Shown piece by piece: positions 1 to 7,658 of a stretch of 10,783 bases of DNA (positions are counted from its first letter, which is position 1; each line of letters starts with the position of its first letter). The stretch comes from Duncaniella sp. (GTDB lineage Bacteria > Bacteroidota > Bacteroidia > Bacteroidales > Muribaculaceae). The DNA lies in the NCBI RefSeq assembly GCF_029054785.1, contig NZ_JAIDEN010000136.1:1-10783 (forward strand), read 5' to 3'. The position numbers and the translations under genes are program-made. The notes beneath the pieces are model-generated. The model was not told the origin of the DNA and ran no database searches. It saw only the letters and a program-made list of their open reading frames with translations.

Positions 1-282
1 ACCAAGAGCTACACCTTCTCCTCAATGCGCAACTACATCCTTGACATCATTAAAAAAGGAGAGGCGACAGAGGAGGATGAAGAATTTGTAATCTGTCCGG
101 CGCTGGTATCGTTCTATGTAAACTCCTCTTCGGATTATTACTACTATTATTACGGATACGGAACCTCTTCCACTCAGGTCAGCTCTATAACTCCGTATGT
201 AACAGAACCGGTCATGGCATCGCTTGACTTCTCCAAGGCCAAAATCGTCTTTACATACAGCAAGCAGACCCTTGGTAAATAG
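1..282 (+). CDS. C-terminal end of a DUF4270-like (putative lipoprotein) protein, 5' truncated
   Basis: The frame is open from the first base and ends at TAG 280-282, leaving 93 residues of a longer protein whose start lies outside the window. The visible part begins TKSYTFSSMRNYILDIIKKG and ends with a beta-strand-like KIVFTYSKQTLGK. A YTF-x-N/S-type segment followed later by a final K-I-x-(V/F)-x-YS strand resembles the end of DUF4270 proteins, which in Bacteroidetes are secreted lipoproteins of unknown function; this match is from memory. An unusual low-complexity stretch, SSSDYYYYYYGYG, with six consecutive tyrosines, sits near the middle (bases about 127-165). Bacteroidetes promoter elements for the downstream tRNA overlap its last codons. 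The signal peptide and lipobox cannot be checked. It could instead be another secreted beta-rich protein. Confidence 0.6.
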   Translation, partial: TKSYTFSSMRNYILDIIKKGEATEEDEEFVICPALVSFYVNSSSDYYYYYYGYGTSSTQVSSITPYVTEPVMASLDFSKAKIVFTYSKQTLGK

Positions 283-302
283 AAAATAAATTTGTAACTT
301 TG
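272..302 (+). promoter_or_regulatory. Promoter of the tRNA-Thr transcript
   Basis: A Bacteroidetes-type -7 box TAACTTTG (295-302, fitting TAnnTTTG) follows a -33 TTG (272-274) by 20 bp. A second TAAATTTG at 287-294 also fits the -7 consensus. The -33 box lies inside the end of the preceding coding region. Transcription would start near 309, giving a leader of about 80 nt before the tRNA. Confidence 0.65.
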
Positions 303-336
303 CGCTGCAAAACAGGGGAAACCCCGGCAGCGCAAA
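299..336 (+). repeat. 10-bp inverted repeat with inner G4/C4 arms (hairpin)
   Basis: TTTGCGCTGC (299-308) is exactly complementary to GCAGCGCAAA (327-336). Inside it, GGGG (315-318) pairs with CCCC (322-325) around AAA. The hairpin lies 17 bp after the stop of the first gene, so it may act as its terminator, although no T-run follows directly. Its left arm overlaps the -7 box of the tRNA promoter, so a tRNA transcript starting near 309 would lack that arm. Confidence 0.6.
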
Positions 337-391
337 TCACAGATTTTTAGACCGGAATACGCTTCTCATCGTAGCGGGCAAAGGTCATCAA

Positions 392-464
392 GCCGCAATA
401 GCTCAGTTGGTAGAGCATTTCATTCGTAACGAAAAGGTCGTGGGTTCGAGTCCCACTCGCGGCT
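392..464 (+). tRNA. tRNA-Thr (anticodon CGT)
   Basis: The cloverleaf can be drawn by hand. The acceptor arm is 392-398 with 457-463, the D-arm GCTC/GAGC is 401-416, the anticodon loop TTCGTAA is 423-429, and the T-arm GTGGG-TTCGAGT-CCCAC is 440-456. Anticodon CGT at 425-427 reads ACG (Thr). G1-C72, C2-G71, G35 and U36 match known threonyl-tRNA synthetase identity elements. The discriminator base is T464 and CCA is not encoded. Two A-C mismatches appear, at A397-C458 (acceptor pair 6-67) and A422-C430 (anticodon-stem pair 31-39). The gene is single and is followed by its own terminator. Confidence 0.95.
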
Positions 465-465
465 C

Positions 466-499
466 AGAGGGAGTGACAGTGATGTCACTCCTTTTTTAT
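466..499 (+). terminator. Rho-independent terminator of tRNA-Thr
   Basis: GGAGTGACA (470-478) pairs perfectly with TGTCACTCC (483-491) around the loop GTGA. Six T follow at 492-497, and the bases AGAG at 466-469 can extend the stem into the T-run. It starts two bases after the tRNA. Confidence 0.9.
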
Positions 500-604
500 T
501 TTACAATAGCCTGAGAGGCTGTCGGATGTTTGGGGCGGGAGTCTGTTCTGTCGGCTGGTTTTCGGAATTTTTCCGCCGGTTTACATTTTGTGATAAATTT
601 TTGA

Positions 605-612
605 TACATTTG
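605..612 (+). promoter_or_regulatory. Candidate -7 box for the PAS-domain gene
   Basis: TACATTTG fits TAnnTTTG and lies 59 bp before the ATG at 672. No good TTTG lies at the usual 19-20 bp upstream; the nearest, 587-590, is only 14 bp away. The call therefore rests on the -7 box alone. The rest of 500-671 shows no gene. Confidence 0.4.
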
Positions 613-671
613 TGAGACAGTTTTTAGAGGCTGTATCACGAGTTATAACTCCGATATGAACTATAACGATA

Positions 672-1028
672 ATGGAAGATATCAGAAAAACCTTGCCCGA
701 CTGGGCTTTTGAGATGAACTGTGCTGTGACCGTCTGTGATGCCGACGGTCTGGTGGTCTATATGAATGAAAAAGCGCTTGAGACCTTTTCGAAGCATGGC
801 GACATGCGCGGGCGCAATCTGATCCCCTGTCATGGTGAGGAATCAGTCCGCAAGATCCGTCAGATGCTCGAAACCGGCGAGTCAAACGCGTACACCATAA
901 CGAAAAACGGTGTCCGGAAGATGATCTACCAGACACCGTGGCGTGTTGAGGGCAGGATTGCCGGTTTGGTTGAAATCTCAATGATTATTCCGGCTGAAAT
1001 GCCCCATTACGACAGAGACAAGGGCTGA
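672..1028 (+). CDS. Single-domain PAS protein, 118 aa
   Basis: The protein is essentially one PAS sensory domain. Residues about 16-31 (NCAVTVCDADGLVVYMN) form the first two strands with the typical D-x-x-G-x-(V/I)-x-Y-x-N pattern. Helices follow, with a GRNLIPCHGEES segment at 48-58. The last strands are TITKNGVRKMIY (75-86) and IAGLVEISMIIP (96-107). No kinase, GGDEF or DNA-binding domain is attached, and there is no signal peptide or membrane segment, so it should be cytoplasmic. Small PAS-only proteins with an N-L-(I/F)-x-CH segment occur in gut Bacteroidetes and Clostridia, but their partner and ligand are not known to me. C53-H54 could be a cofactor or ligand site; that is speculation. 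The ATG at 672 has no Shine-Dalgarno, which is usual here. The gene is monocistronic and convergent with the SIMPL gene. Confidence 0.85.
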   Translation: MEDIRKTLPDWAFEMNCAVTVCDADGLVVYMNEKALETFSKHGDMRGRNLIPCHGEESVRKIRQMLETGESNAYTITKNGVRKMIYQTPWRVEGRIAGLVEISMIIPAEMPHYDRDKG

Positions 1029-1047
1029 AGAGCTCCCTGTCGGTTTT
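1017..1047 (+). terminator. Possible terminator of the PAS gene
   Basis: GACA-a-GGG (1017-1024) pairs with CCC-TGTC (1035-1041) with one bulged A and a 10-nt loop, followed by GGTTTT. It overlaps the end of the PAS gene and the stop codon of the convergent SIMPL gene. The stem is modest. Confidence 0.35.
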
Positions 1048-1738
1048 AGTCTTCAAGATAATAGACGATCGTCGAGACCACGCGCACTTTCTTGATGAAA
1101 GGTGTCGAGGAGTCGCTGTCGTCAATCGAGAACTGACCCTGCGAGGCTGTCTTGATTTTGCCGACACGGCTTTCGCTGTCGGCGGCAAACTGATCGGCGG
1201 CTGCACGGGCGTTTTTCGTGGCTTCGGCTATCATTTCAGGCTTGATGGAGTTCAGTCCGGTGAACTGATAGTTGATGTAGGAGTTGGAGAATGCTATCCC
1301 TTCTTTAAGCAGTTCGGACTGGCGGTTGAGCAGTTCGCGTACTTTGGCCACTTTGGTGGTGGTCACCGTCACAGTGCAGTTGATCGAATAATTGTAGTTG
1401 AATGAGTCGGAACGGTAGCGGTTTGATGTGGCGTCATAGGTGTCGGGCGGATTGACCGAAATCTCGTCGGCGCTGATGCCGTTGGAAGTGAGGAATTTTA
1501 CGATTTTCTCATTGTTGCCGCTGACCTGGTCATAGATGGTCTGGAGGTTGTTGCCTGCAAGCGAATAGGTGATCGGCCAGGTGACAAGATTGGCTTCCAC
1601 TTCCCGCTCGGCAAGTCCGCGGACGGTTACTTCACGGTCGCGGAAGGCGATGTTGTCAATGCCGGCTTTCAGGCAAAAACCTGAAATGACGATTGCAAGG
1701 GCGATCAGCCCTGCTGAAATAACTGAAGATGATTTCAT
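1046..1738 (-). CDS. SIMPL domain (DUF541) protein, 230 aa
   Basis: The N-terminus carries one hydrophobic segment (about residues 6-26, VISAGLIALAIVISGFCLKAG) that is a membrane anchor or uncleaved signal. No lipobox cysteine is positioned for lipidation. The rest, from about residue 36 (REVTVRGLAEREVEAN), is a SIMPL domain: the opening V-x-V-x-G-x-A-(E)-x-E-V pattern, the middle ISVNPPDTYD, a Y-x-(Y)-x-x-x-x-x-(V)-x-(V) strand in NYNYSINCTVTV, and the closing KVRVVSTIVYYLED. The family includes E. coli YggE, a periplasmic or outer-membrane protein tied to oxidative stress whose molecular role is unclear. Length is close to YggE. The product should face the periplasm. It is a stand-alone gene divergent from mutS. 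Confidence 0.9.
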   Translation of the reverse strand: MKSSSVISAGLIALAIVISGFCLKAGIDNIAFRDREVTVRGLAEREVEANLVTWPITYSLAGNNLQTIYDQVSGNNEKIVKFLTSNGISADEISVNPPDTYDATSNRYRSDSFNYNYSINCTVTVTTTKVAKVRELLNRQSELLKEGIAFSNSYINYQFTGLNSIKPEMIAEATKNARAAADQFAADSESRVGKIKTASQGQFSIDDSDSSTPFIKKVRVVSTIVYYLED

Positions 1739-1797
1739 AGAGTCTGTGGCTTTTATAAGTGTTAAGTTGTAATGTTGACTGATGTGATATACAACGG

Positions 1798-1805
1798 CAA
1801 AGTTA
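1798..1805 (-). promoter_or_regulatory. Candidate -7 box for the SIMPL gene
   Basis: On the minus strand this reads TAACTTTG, a full TAnnTTTG match, 59 bp upstream of the ATG. I see no clear TTTG at the -33 position. Confidence 0.5.
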
Positions 1806-1848
1806 GTATTATTTGCCGGATTCAGTCGCTGTAAAAGGGAAAAAGTTG

Positions 1849-1856
1849 TAAATTTG
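1849..1856 (+). promoter_or_regulatory. Candidate -7 box for mutS
   Basis: TAAATTTG fits the Bacteroidetes -7 consensus. It would give a leader of about 120 nt before the mutS ATG. No good -33 box is visible at the usual spacing, so the assignment is tentative. Confidence 0.4.
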
Positions 1857-1985
1857 TAGTCAATTAGAGGTCACTGAATCTCGGTTTTATAAGATTGTAA
1901 TTGGAAAGTAAGGATGCCTGATGCCGGTGAGTGCGGCCTACGCATCTGATAATAAGTGGTTGTGATTAAATAAGCTCTAAATAAT

Positions 1986-4604
1986 ATGGCAAAAAAAATA
2001 GTTGAGACCCCGTTGATGAAGCAATATATGGTCATGAAGGAGAAACATCCGGATGCCATATTGCTTTTCCGTGTCGGTGATTTTTATGAGACTTTTTCTG
2101 AGGATGCTATTGCGGCCTCTGAAATTTTGGGGATCACTCTGACCCGGAGAGCCAACGGTGCGGCCCAGTACGTAGAGCTTGCGGGTTTTCCGCATCATGC
2201 GCTTGACACTTATCTGCCGAAGCTGGTCAGAGCCGGAAAGCGTGTGGCCATCTGTGAGCAGCTTGAAGATCCGAAAACGACTAAAAAGCTTGTCAAACGC
2301 GGAATCACGGAACTGGTGACCCCCGGCGTTTCAATCAACGATACTCTTCTGGATCATCGTGAGAACAACTTTCTCGCGGCTTTGAATTTCGGCAAACAGA
2401 CCGTCGGTGTCGCTTTTCTAGACATCTCTACAGGCGAGTTTCTTTCTGCTGAAGGCTCGTCTGACTATATTGAGAAACTTCTCGGCAAGTTTGCGCCGAA
2501 GGAGGTTCTCGTCGAGCGTGGGAACAAAAAACTCTTGGCCGAAAGTTTTCCGGAACATTATCTTGCATTTGAGCTTGACGACTGGATTTTCACCGAAGAT
2601 GCAGCGATGGACCGTCTGCTCAAACAGTTTGAGACAAGTTCGCTGAAAGGTTTCGGCATCAATGCGATGCCTTCGGCGGTGATTGCCGCGGGTGCCATCC
2701 TGCATTATCTCGACATCACCCAGCACACCCACATTTCCCATATCACCTCAATCGCCCGTGTCGAAGAGGAAAAGGCTGTCAGACTCGACCGCTTTACAGT
2801 GCGCAACCTTGAGCTGGTGCAGTCGATGAACGAGGACGGCAAGAGTCTGCTTGACGTGATCGACCGGACGGTCAGCCCTATGGGAGCGCGTCTGCTGCGC
2901 CGCTGGGTGCTTTTCCCGCTGAAAGACGCGAGGGAGATCAACAAGCGACTTGACATTGTCGAATATTTTTTCCGCGAGCCTTCCGAGCGCGACGATCTGA
3001 AAGAGGCTCTCGCGCAGATCGGCGACATGGAGCGCCTGATCGGCAAGGTCTCTGCCGGACGTGTCAATCCGCGTGAGCTGATCCAGATGCGCCACGCTCT
3101 TGCGATGATAGGTCCCATAAAGGAAATCTGTCTTTCGTCGGGCCAGCCTGCTCTGGAGAGCATAGGGCGTCAGCTTAACCCGTGTGCCGAGATCGCCGGA
3201 CGGATCGAACGTGAGATTTCGCCTGATCCGCCGACGGCTCTCAACCGCGGCCCTGTCATCCGCGAAGGTGTCGATGCCGAACTCGACGAGCTGCGCGAGA
3301 TCGCTTTCAAGGGGAAGGATTATCTTCTGCAACTTCAGCAGCGCGAAAGTGCTCTGACGGGCATTCCGTCATTGAAAGTTGCCTATAACAATGTGTTCGG
3401 CTACTATATCGAGGTGACCAACACTCATCGCGACAAGGTGCCTCAGGAGTGGATCCGAAAGCAGACTCTGGTCAATGCTGAACGCTATATCACCGAGGAG
3501 CTTAAGGAATACGAGGAAAAGATCCTCGGCGCACAGGACAAGATCGCCATAATCGAGCAGCGGATCTACACCTCGCTCGTGCAGGATCTCTGCGAATATA
3601 TCCCGGCAATTCTGCTTGACGCGCAGATGATTGCCCAGCTCGATGTCTTCAGCTCCTTCACCCGTGTGGCCCTTGAGAACCGCTACAACCGCCCTGTGGT
3701 CGACGATTCGCTTGAGCTTTCGCTTGTCGAGGCGCGCCATCCGGTGATCGAGAGAGAGCTGCCTCCGGGCGAACCTTACATCACCAACTCTGTTTCTCTG
3801 TCAAACAACGGCACTCAGGTGATGATGATTACCGGACCTAACATGTCGGGTAAGTCAGCTCTTTTGCGACAGACCGCGCTGAATGTGCTTCTGGCCCAGA
3901 TCGGAAGTTTCGTGGCGGCTGACAGTGCCCACATCGGAATCGTCGACAAGATTTTTACCCGTGTCGGTGCAAGTGACAACATCTCGCTCGGCGAGTCGAC
4001 ATTCATGGTGGAGATGAACGAGGCGGCCTCGATTCTCAACAACATGAGCCAGCGATCTCTGATTCTTTTCGACGAGCTTGGGCGCGGAACTTCGACCTAT
4101 GACGGCATTTCGATCGCATGGGCCATCGTCGAGCACATCCATGAACATGCCTCCATCCATCCGAAGACTCTTTTTGCCACTCACTATCATGAGCTGAACG
4201 AGATGGAGAAGAGTTTCAGCCGGGTGGTCAATTATAATGTGTCCGTGAGGGAAATCGACGGCAAGGTGGTGTTCCTGCGCAAACTTGCCCGTGGAGGCAG
4301 CGAGCACAGTTTCGGTATTCATGTGGCCAAACTTGCAGGCATGCCCCAGACAATCGTGAAGCGGGCCGATGAGGTGCTTCGCCATCTTGAAAAGGTCAAC
4401 CGTGAGAGCGATGAGCAGGTAAGCAAGAACCTGTCAAGCGTGGCTGACGGCGCGGAAGGTGTCCAGTTGTCATTCTTCCAGCTTGATGATCCGGTGCTTG
4501 CCCAGTTGCGTGATGAGATCCTCGATCTTGACATCAACAATCTCACGCCGATGGCTGCTCTCAACAAACTTCACGACATCAAGGCAATCCTTACAGGAAA
4601 ATAA
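1986..4604 (+). CDS. mutS: DNA mismatch repair protein MutS, 872 aa
   Basis: MutS binds mispaired and unpaired bases and, with ATP, recruits MutL to start mismatch repair. The N-terminal mismatch-binding domain carries the F-x-E motif in GDFYETF; F33 intercalates at the mismatch and E35 contacts it. Connector, lever and clamp domains follow; the clamp/lever region includes NNVFGYYIEVTN. The C-terminal ABC ATPase has Walker A GPNMSGKS (617-624), the signature region around DNISLGESTFMVEM, Walker B LILFDELGRGTSTYDG with D696-E697, and the H-loop FATHYHEL with H733. The length matches bacterial MutS1, and no motif is broken. The ATG at 1986 begins the conserved ETPLMKQYMVMKEKHP segment and lacks a Shine-Dalgarno. 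mutL is not nearby, as is common in Bacteroidetes. It is convergent with the outer-membrane gene. Confidence 0.98.
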   Translation: MAKKIVETPLMKQYMVMKEKHPDAILLFRVGDFYETFSEDAIAASEILGITLTRRANGAAQYVELAGFPHHALDTYLPKLVRAGKRVAICEQLEDPKTTKKLVKRGITELVTPGVSINDTLLDHRENNFLAALNFGKQTVGVAFLDISTGEFLSAEGSSDYIEKLLGKFAPKEVLVERGNKKLLAESFPEHYLAFELDDWIFTEDAAMDRLLKQFETSSLKGFGINAMPSAVIAAGAILHYLDITQHTHISHITSIARVEEEKAVRLDRFTVRNLELVQSMNEDGKSLLDVIDRTVSPMGARLLRRWVLFPLKDAREINKRLDIVEYFFREPSERDDLKEALAQIGDMERLIGKVSAGRVNPRELIQMRHALAMIGPIKEICLSSGQPALESIGRQLNPCAEIAGRIEREISPDPPTALNRGPVIREGVDAELDELREIAFKGKDYLLQLQQRESALTGIPSLKVAYNNVFGYYIEVTNTHRDKVPQEWIRKQTLVNAERYITEELKEYEEKILGAQDKIAIIEQRIYTSLVQDLCEYIPAILLDAQMIAQLDVFSSFTRVALENRYNRPVVDDSLELSLVEARHPVIERELPPGEPYITNSVSLSNNGTQVMMITGPNMSGKSALLRQTALNVLLAQIGSFVAADSAHIGIVDKIFTRVGASDNISLGESTFMVEMNEAASILNNMSQRSLILFDELGRGTSTYDGISIAWAIVEHIHEHASIHPKTLFATHYHELNEMEKSFSRVVNYNVSVREIDGKVVFLRKLARGGSEHSFGIHVAKLAGMPQTIVKRADEVLRHLEKVNRESDEQVSKNLSSVADGAEGVQLSFFQLDDPVLAQLRDEILDLDINNLTPMAALNKLHDIKAILTGK

Positions 4605-4640
4605 TCGCTTGGGTTGTGGCGTGGCGGTTTTGCAACCTCT

Positions 4641-4694
4641 AAAACAACCGACGCATCTGAACATAAAAAAGGATTCAGATGCGTCGGTTGTTTT
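4641..4694. terminator. Bidirectional terminator between mutS and the outer-membrane gene
   Basis: The two 21-base arms (4641-4661 and 4674-4694) are perfectly complementary around a 12-nt A-rich loop. The left arm begins AAAACAACCG and the right arm ends CGGTTGTTTT, so a T-run follows the hairpin in transcripts from either strand. It lies 36 bp after the mutS stop and 33 bp from the 3' end of the convergent gene. Confidence 0.9.
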
Positions 4695-4727
4695 GTGTTG
4701 TTTGATAGTCGGCTACGGCCGGAGATT

Positions 4728-7559
4728 TTATCTCGGACCACGGCCTGGACCGCCGGGGCCACCGCCGCGGCGCATGAAGTCTCCGCCACCCGGAGTGCTG
4801 GGTTCGTTGCCTTTACCGAATGTGTTGAAGCGATAGCTGAGAGTCACCATGAAGTAGCGGGTGAGAGCGTTGTAGCTTGTGTCGTCGATATAGTTGGCTG
4901 TCACGTTGCGGCGGATGTTGTTGCGCTGATTCAGGAGGTCATAGGCTTTTACCGAAAGGGTGAGGGCCTTGTTGCGCAGGAACTGCTGTGAGATTGTGGC
5001 GTTCCACATCCATGTTCTGGTGTCATAGCCGGCTGCATAACCGGAAGTGGCAGAATAGTTGACATCAGTCTGGAGTGTCAGACCCCAGGGTGTATAGTAT
5101 GTTCCGTCGAAGCGGCCACCGTAGGAGTGGACTGCCATATCGGCGTTTTTCTGTACGCTGTTGTAGGTTTTCTGCAATGTGTAGCGCGGACGCAGTTCAA
5201 GTTCAAAGTGGTCCGGTCGGAATGTGATGCCGGGACTTTCATTGATTCGGAGAGAGAGAGAGGCGTTGCGCTGCGCGTTGTTGAAACCGACATTGCGGTT
5301 GGCCGATACGAAGGCGTGGTTTGTGATGGTCCACTTCTTGTTGCGCAGTGGCATTGAGAACATGTTCATCAATCGTCCGTTCCAGACACCGTTGACGTTA
5401 GTATAGGTTGTTGTGCGAGTACCGTCATCGGCATAGATTGATTTGGAGATGATGGAGTTCTGTGTCATTTGGAAGTCGCCCATGAGCATGATGCTTCGCT
5501 GTGATTCGGTGTTGAAATCCTGGAAGCGGATGTTTAGGTTGTGGTTGAACGACGGATCAAGGTTCGGGTTACCCTGGATTATGTTTGTCGGGTTGGAGAT
5601 GTCGGCCACAGGCTGCAATTGAGACATCGAGGGTTGTGACGATCTGCCGTTGTAGTTCACCTGGATTGAGCGGCGTTTGCTGAATTTGTAACGGTAGCGG
5701 ATGAATGGCGCGTAGTTCCAGACCCAGCGGTCGATGTTTTTGTCTGAGTTGTCAAGATATATCGACTTCGACATCTGCGGCACGAGTGACAGACCGGCTT
5801 CAAGACGGGCGTTTTTAGTCACTTTTTTGTAGCCAAGCCGTATGTTCTGGTTGAATGAGTTGTTGCGGTAGCGGTTTGAATAGTCGGGGTTCGGCTCCTC
5901 AGGAGTGAGGGTGCCGTCAGGATTGAGGATGACCGGTGGCATGATGTCATATTCATAGTCATCGGGGATATCATAGACGAGCTTGTCGGCGTTGTTCCAG
6001 CGATAGTTCATGCGGTAGCTGAAGGTGAGGAAGTTGCCGTTGCTGACATTTCCGAGCGGTTCTGTCCAGGTGAACTGACCCATCACCTGATTGCTCCATG
6101 TGTGGTTGTCGGAATACTGGTTCAGAAGGTCGGAATTGTCCTCGGAGTTGTCGGGATCTTCTTCCATGATATAGCGGATGAAGTCATTGACTGATGTTCC
6201 GGTCTCGACAACGTTGGAGTATTTATACTGTCCTGAGACCGAGAATGAGCGTCCGCGATGGCGCTTGAAGTTATGCGAGTAGATCAGTCGGCCTCCGAAT
6301 TCATATGAGTCGCCATTGCTGTAACTTGTCGCGGTGTTATTGCTGACATGCTGCATGGACGAGTTGAAATAGTCGGTCTCTTCGTGGTCATTTGACTTGT
6401 TGAAGTTGAGCGAGAAGTTGGGGCGGAATTCAAGGGTGTTGAATGAGTCGGGTTTCCAGAGTACTCGGAAATCACCGCGGAAGTTGTTGCCGCGGTCGCG
6501 GACGGCCTTGTTGATTTTCGAGTAGGTCGAGTAGTCCTCGAAGAGATACTGGCGCTCTTGTTTGGTGATGGTCTTTGCGTCAGTGTTGCTCCACATGATG
6601 TCGCCGCCTACGCGGATGATCTCTTCCTTGCCTACATTGAAGTTCAGACCGAGGGCGCGCGATTCGGTGATGCCGTTGTTGCCTCCGAAGCGGCGGAAGC
6701 GGCTGCCATTGCTGTCGGTGAAGCCTATCTGGTTGGTGTTGTTGAAGTTGCCAAGGAGTGTTACCTGGTTACCGTTCCAGAAACGGTTGACGTTGAACGA
6801 TCCCATGTAGCGGTCATCGGTGCCGTAGCCTGTCTCGGCAGCTCCGAACCAACCCTGGTCCATACCCTTTTTGAATGTGAGGTTGATGACAGTTTCATCG
6901 TCTCCGTCATCGACACCTGTGAGGCGGGCCATGTCGCTTTTGCGGTCGACCACCTGGAGTTTGTCAATAAGGTTTGCGGGAAGGTTTTTGGATGCAACCT
7001 GCGGGTCATCGCTGAAAAATTCTTTTCCGTTGACAAGGAATTTGCTGACGGTTTTTCCGTTGGCTGTGATTGCTCCGTCAGATCCGACCTCTACGCCCGG
7101 CAGACGCTTGAGCAGATCTTCAACAACTGCGTTCGGCTGTGTGTGATACGAGTCAGCATTGTATTCGACGGTGTCTTCCATGACCTTGATGGGAGTCTTG
7201 ACTGCAACAACACTGACTTCGCCGAGCATGTGTGACGATTCTTTCAGACTGAGGACTCCGAGACGGATATTGGACGGGCCGACGGTGACCGGTTTTTCAA
7301 GATCGGCATATCCGATGTAGCTTACGGTGAGGATATATTTTCCGGCTTTTACGCCTGACAGTGTGAATTTGCCGTCAATGTCTGTTGTAGTTCCCGCCTC
7401 GAAAGCGCTGTCTTTGGCGGTGATGAGTTTAATTGCTGCTTCAAGGAGCGGTTCTTTTGTGTCGAAATCCTTCACAATGCCGCTGATGTTTGCGGCAGTG
7501 GTTGTGATGGAGATCAAAAGTAGGGCGAACAGCAATTTTAATCGGTTGAAACGTGTCAT
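4728..7559 (-). CDS. Outer-membrane beta-barrel protein, TonB-receptor-like (OMP_b-brl_3 type), 943 aa
   Basis: A signal peptide spans about residues 1-23 (LLFALLLISITTTAA then N). Residues about 24-105 form a carboxypeptidase-D regulatory-like beta-sandwich (ISGIVKDFDTKEPLLEAAIK, DGKFTLSGVKAGKYILTVSYIGY). A plug-like domain follows at about 113-230 (VVEDLLKRLPGVEV, NGKTVSKFLVNGKEFF, DETVINLTFKKG). The remaining residues make a long beta-barrel of alternating aromatic and polar strands, closing at VTLSYRFNTF near residue 914. This order is typical of Bacteroidetes OMP_b-brl_3 proteins, relatives of TonB-dependent receptors with unknown substrates. No susD-like lipoprotein, ECF sigma/anti-sigma pair or enzyme lies beside it, so no substrate can be proposed. 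After the barrel comes a 29-residue tail rich in Gly, Pro and Arg (RRGGGPGGPGRGPR). It is monocistronic and convergent with mutS. Confidence 0.92.
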   Translation of the reverse strand: MTRFNRLKLLFALLLISITTTAANISGIVKDFDTKEPLLEAAIKLITAKDSAFEAGTTTDIDGKFTLSGVKAGKYILTVSYIGYADLEKPVTVGPSNIRLGVLSLKESSHMLGEVSVVAVKTPIKVMEDTVEYNADSYHTQPNAVVEDLLKRLPGVEVGSDGAITANGKTVSKFLVNGKEFFSDDPQVASKNLPANLIDKLQVVDRKSDMARLTGVDDGDDETVINLTFKKGMDQGWFGAAETGYGTDDRYMGSFNVNRFWNGNQVTLLGNFNNTNQIGFTDSNGSRFRRFGGNNGITESRALGLNFNVGKEEIIRVGGDIMWSNTDAKTITKQERQYLFEDYSTYSKINKAVRDRGNNFRGDFRVLWKPDSFNTLEFRPNFSLNFNKSNDHEETDYFNSSMQHVSNNTATSYSNGDSYEFGGRLIYSHNFKRHRGRSFSVSGQYKYSNVVETGTSVNDFIRYIMEEDPDNSEDNSDLLNQYSDNHTWSNQVMGQFTWTEPLGNVSNGNFLTFSYRMNYRWNNADKLVYDIPDDYEYDIMPPVILNPDGTLTPEEPNPDYSNRYRNNSFNQNIRLGYKKVTKNARLEAGLSLVPQMSKSIYLDNSDKNIDRWVWNYAPFIRYRYKFSKRRSIQVNYNGRSSQPSMSQLQPVADISNPTNIIQGNPNLDPSFNHNLNIRFQDFNTESQRSIMLMGDFQMTQNSIISKSIYADDGTRTTTYTNVNGVWNGRLMNMFSMPLRNKKWTITNHAFVSANRNVGFNNAQRNASLSLRINESPGITFRPDHFELELRPRYTLQKTYNSVQKNADMAVHSYGGRFDGTYYTPWGLTLQTDVNYSATSGYAAGYDTRTWMWNATISQQFLRNKALTLSVKAYDLLNQRNNIRRNVTANYIDDTSYNALTRYFMVTLSYRFNTFGKGNEPSTPGGGDFMRRGGGPGGPGRGPR

Positions 7560-7650
7560 TCTTTCAGTTCTCTTTTCAGTTCTGTGAGTTGGTTGGTGAA
7601 TTAGAGATTGTATTTAACAACCTCGTATTGTTGACTGTCAATTCTGACTG

Positions 7651-7658
7651 TAAAGTTA
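7651..7658 (-). promoter_or_regulatory. Candidate -7 box for the outer-membrane protein gene
   Basis: The minus strand reads TAACTTTA, one base off TAnnTTTG, 92 bp upstream of the ATG. No clear -33 TTG is seen, so confidence is low. Confidence 0.35.

Noticed and set aside
3855..4385. Minus-strand open frame of 176 codons
   Set aside because: It lies fully inside the conserved ATPase region of mutS and is a shadow of it.
6558..7235. Long plus-strand open frame of 225 codons
   Set aside because: It is antisense to the well-supported outer-membrane gene and its composition reflects the opposite strand.
4728..7559. SusC-type polysaccharide utilisation locus
   Set aside because: There is no SusD-like partner, glycosidase or sigma/anti-sigma pair, and the domain pattern fits OMP_b-brl_3 rather than SusC.
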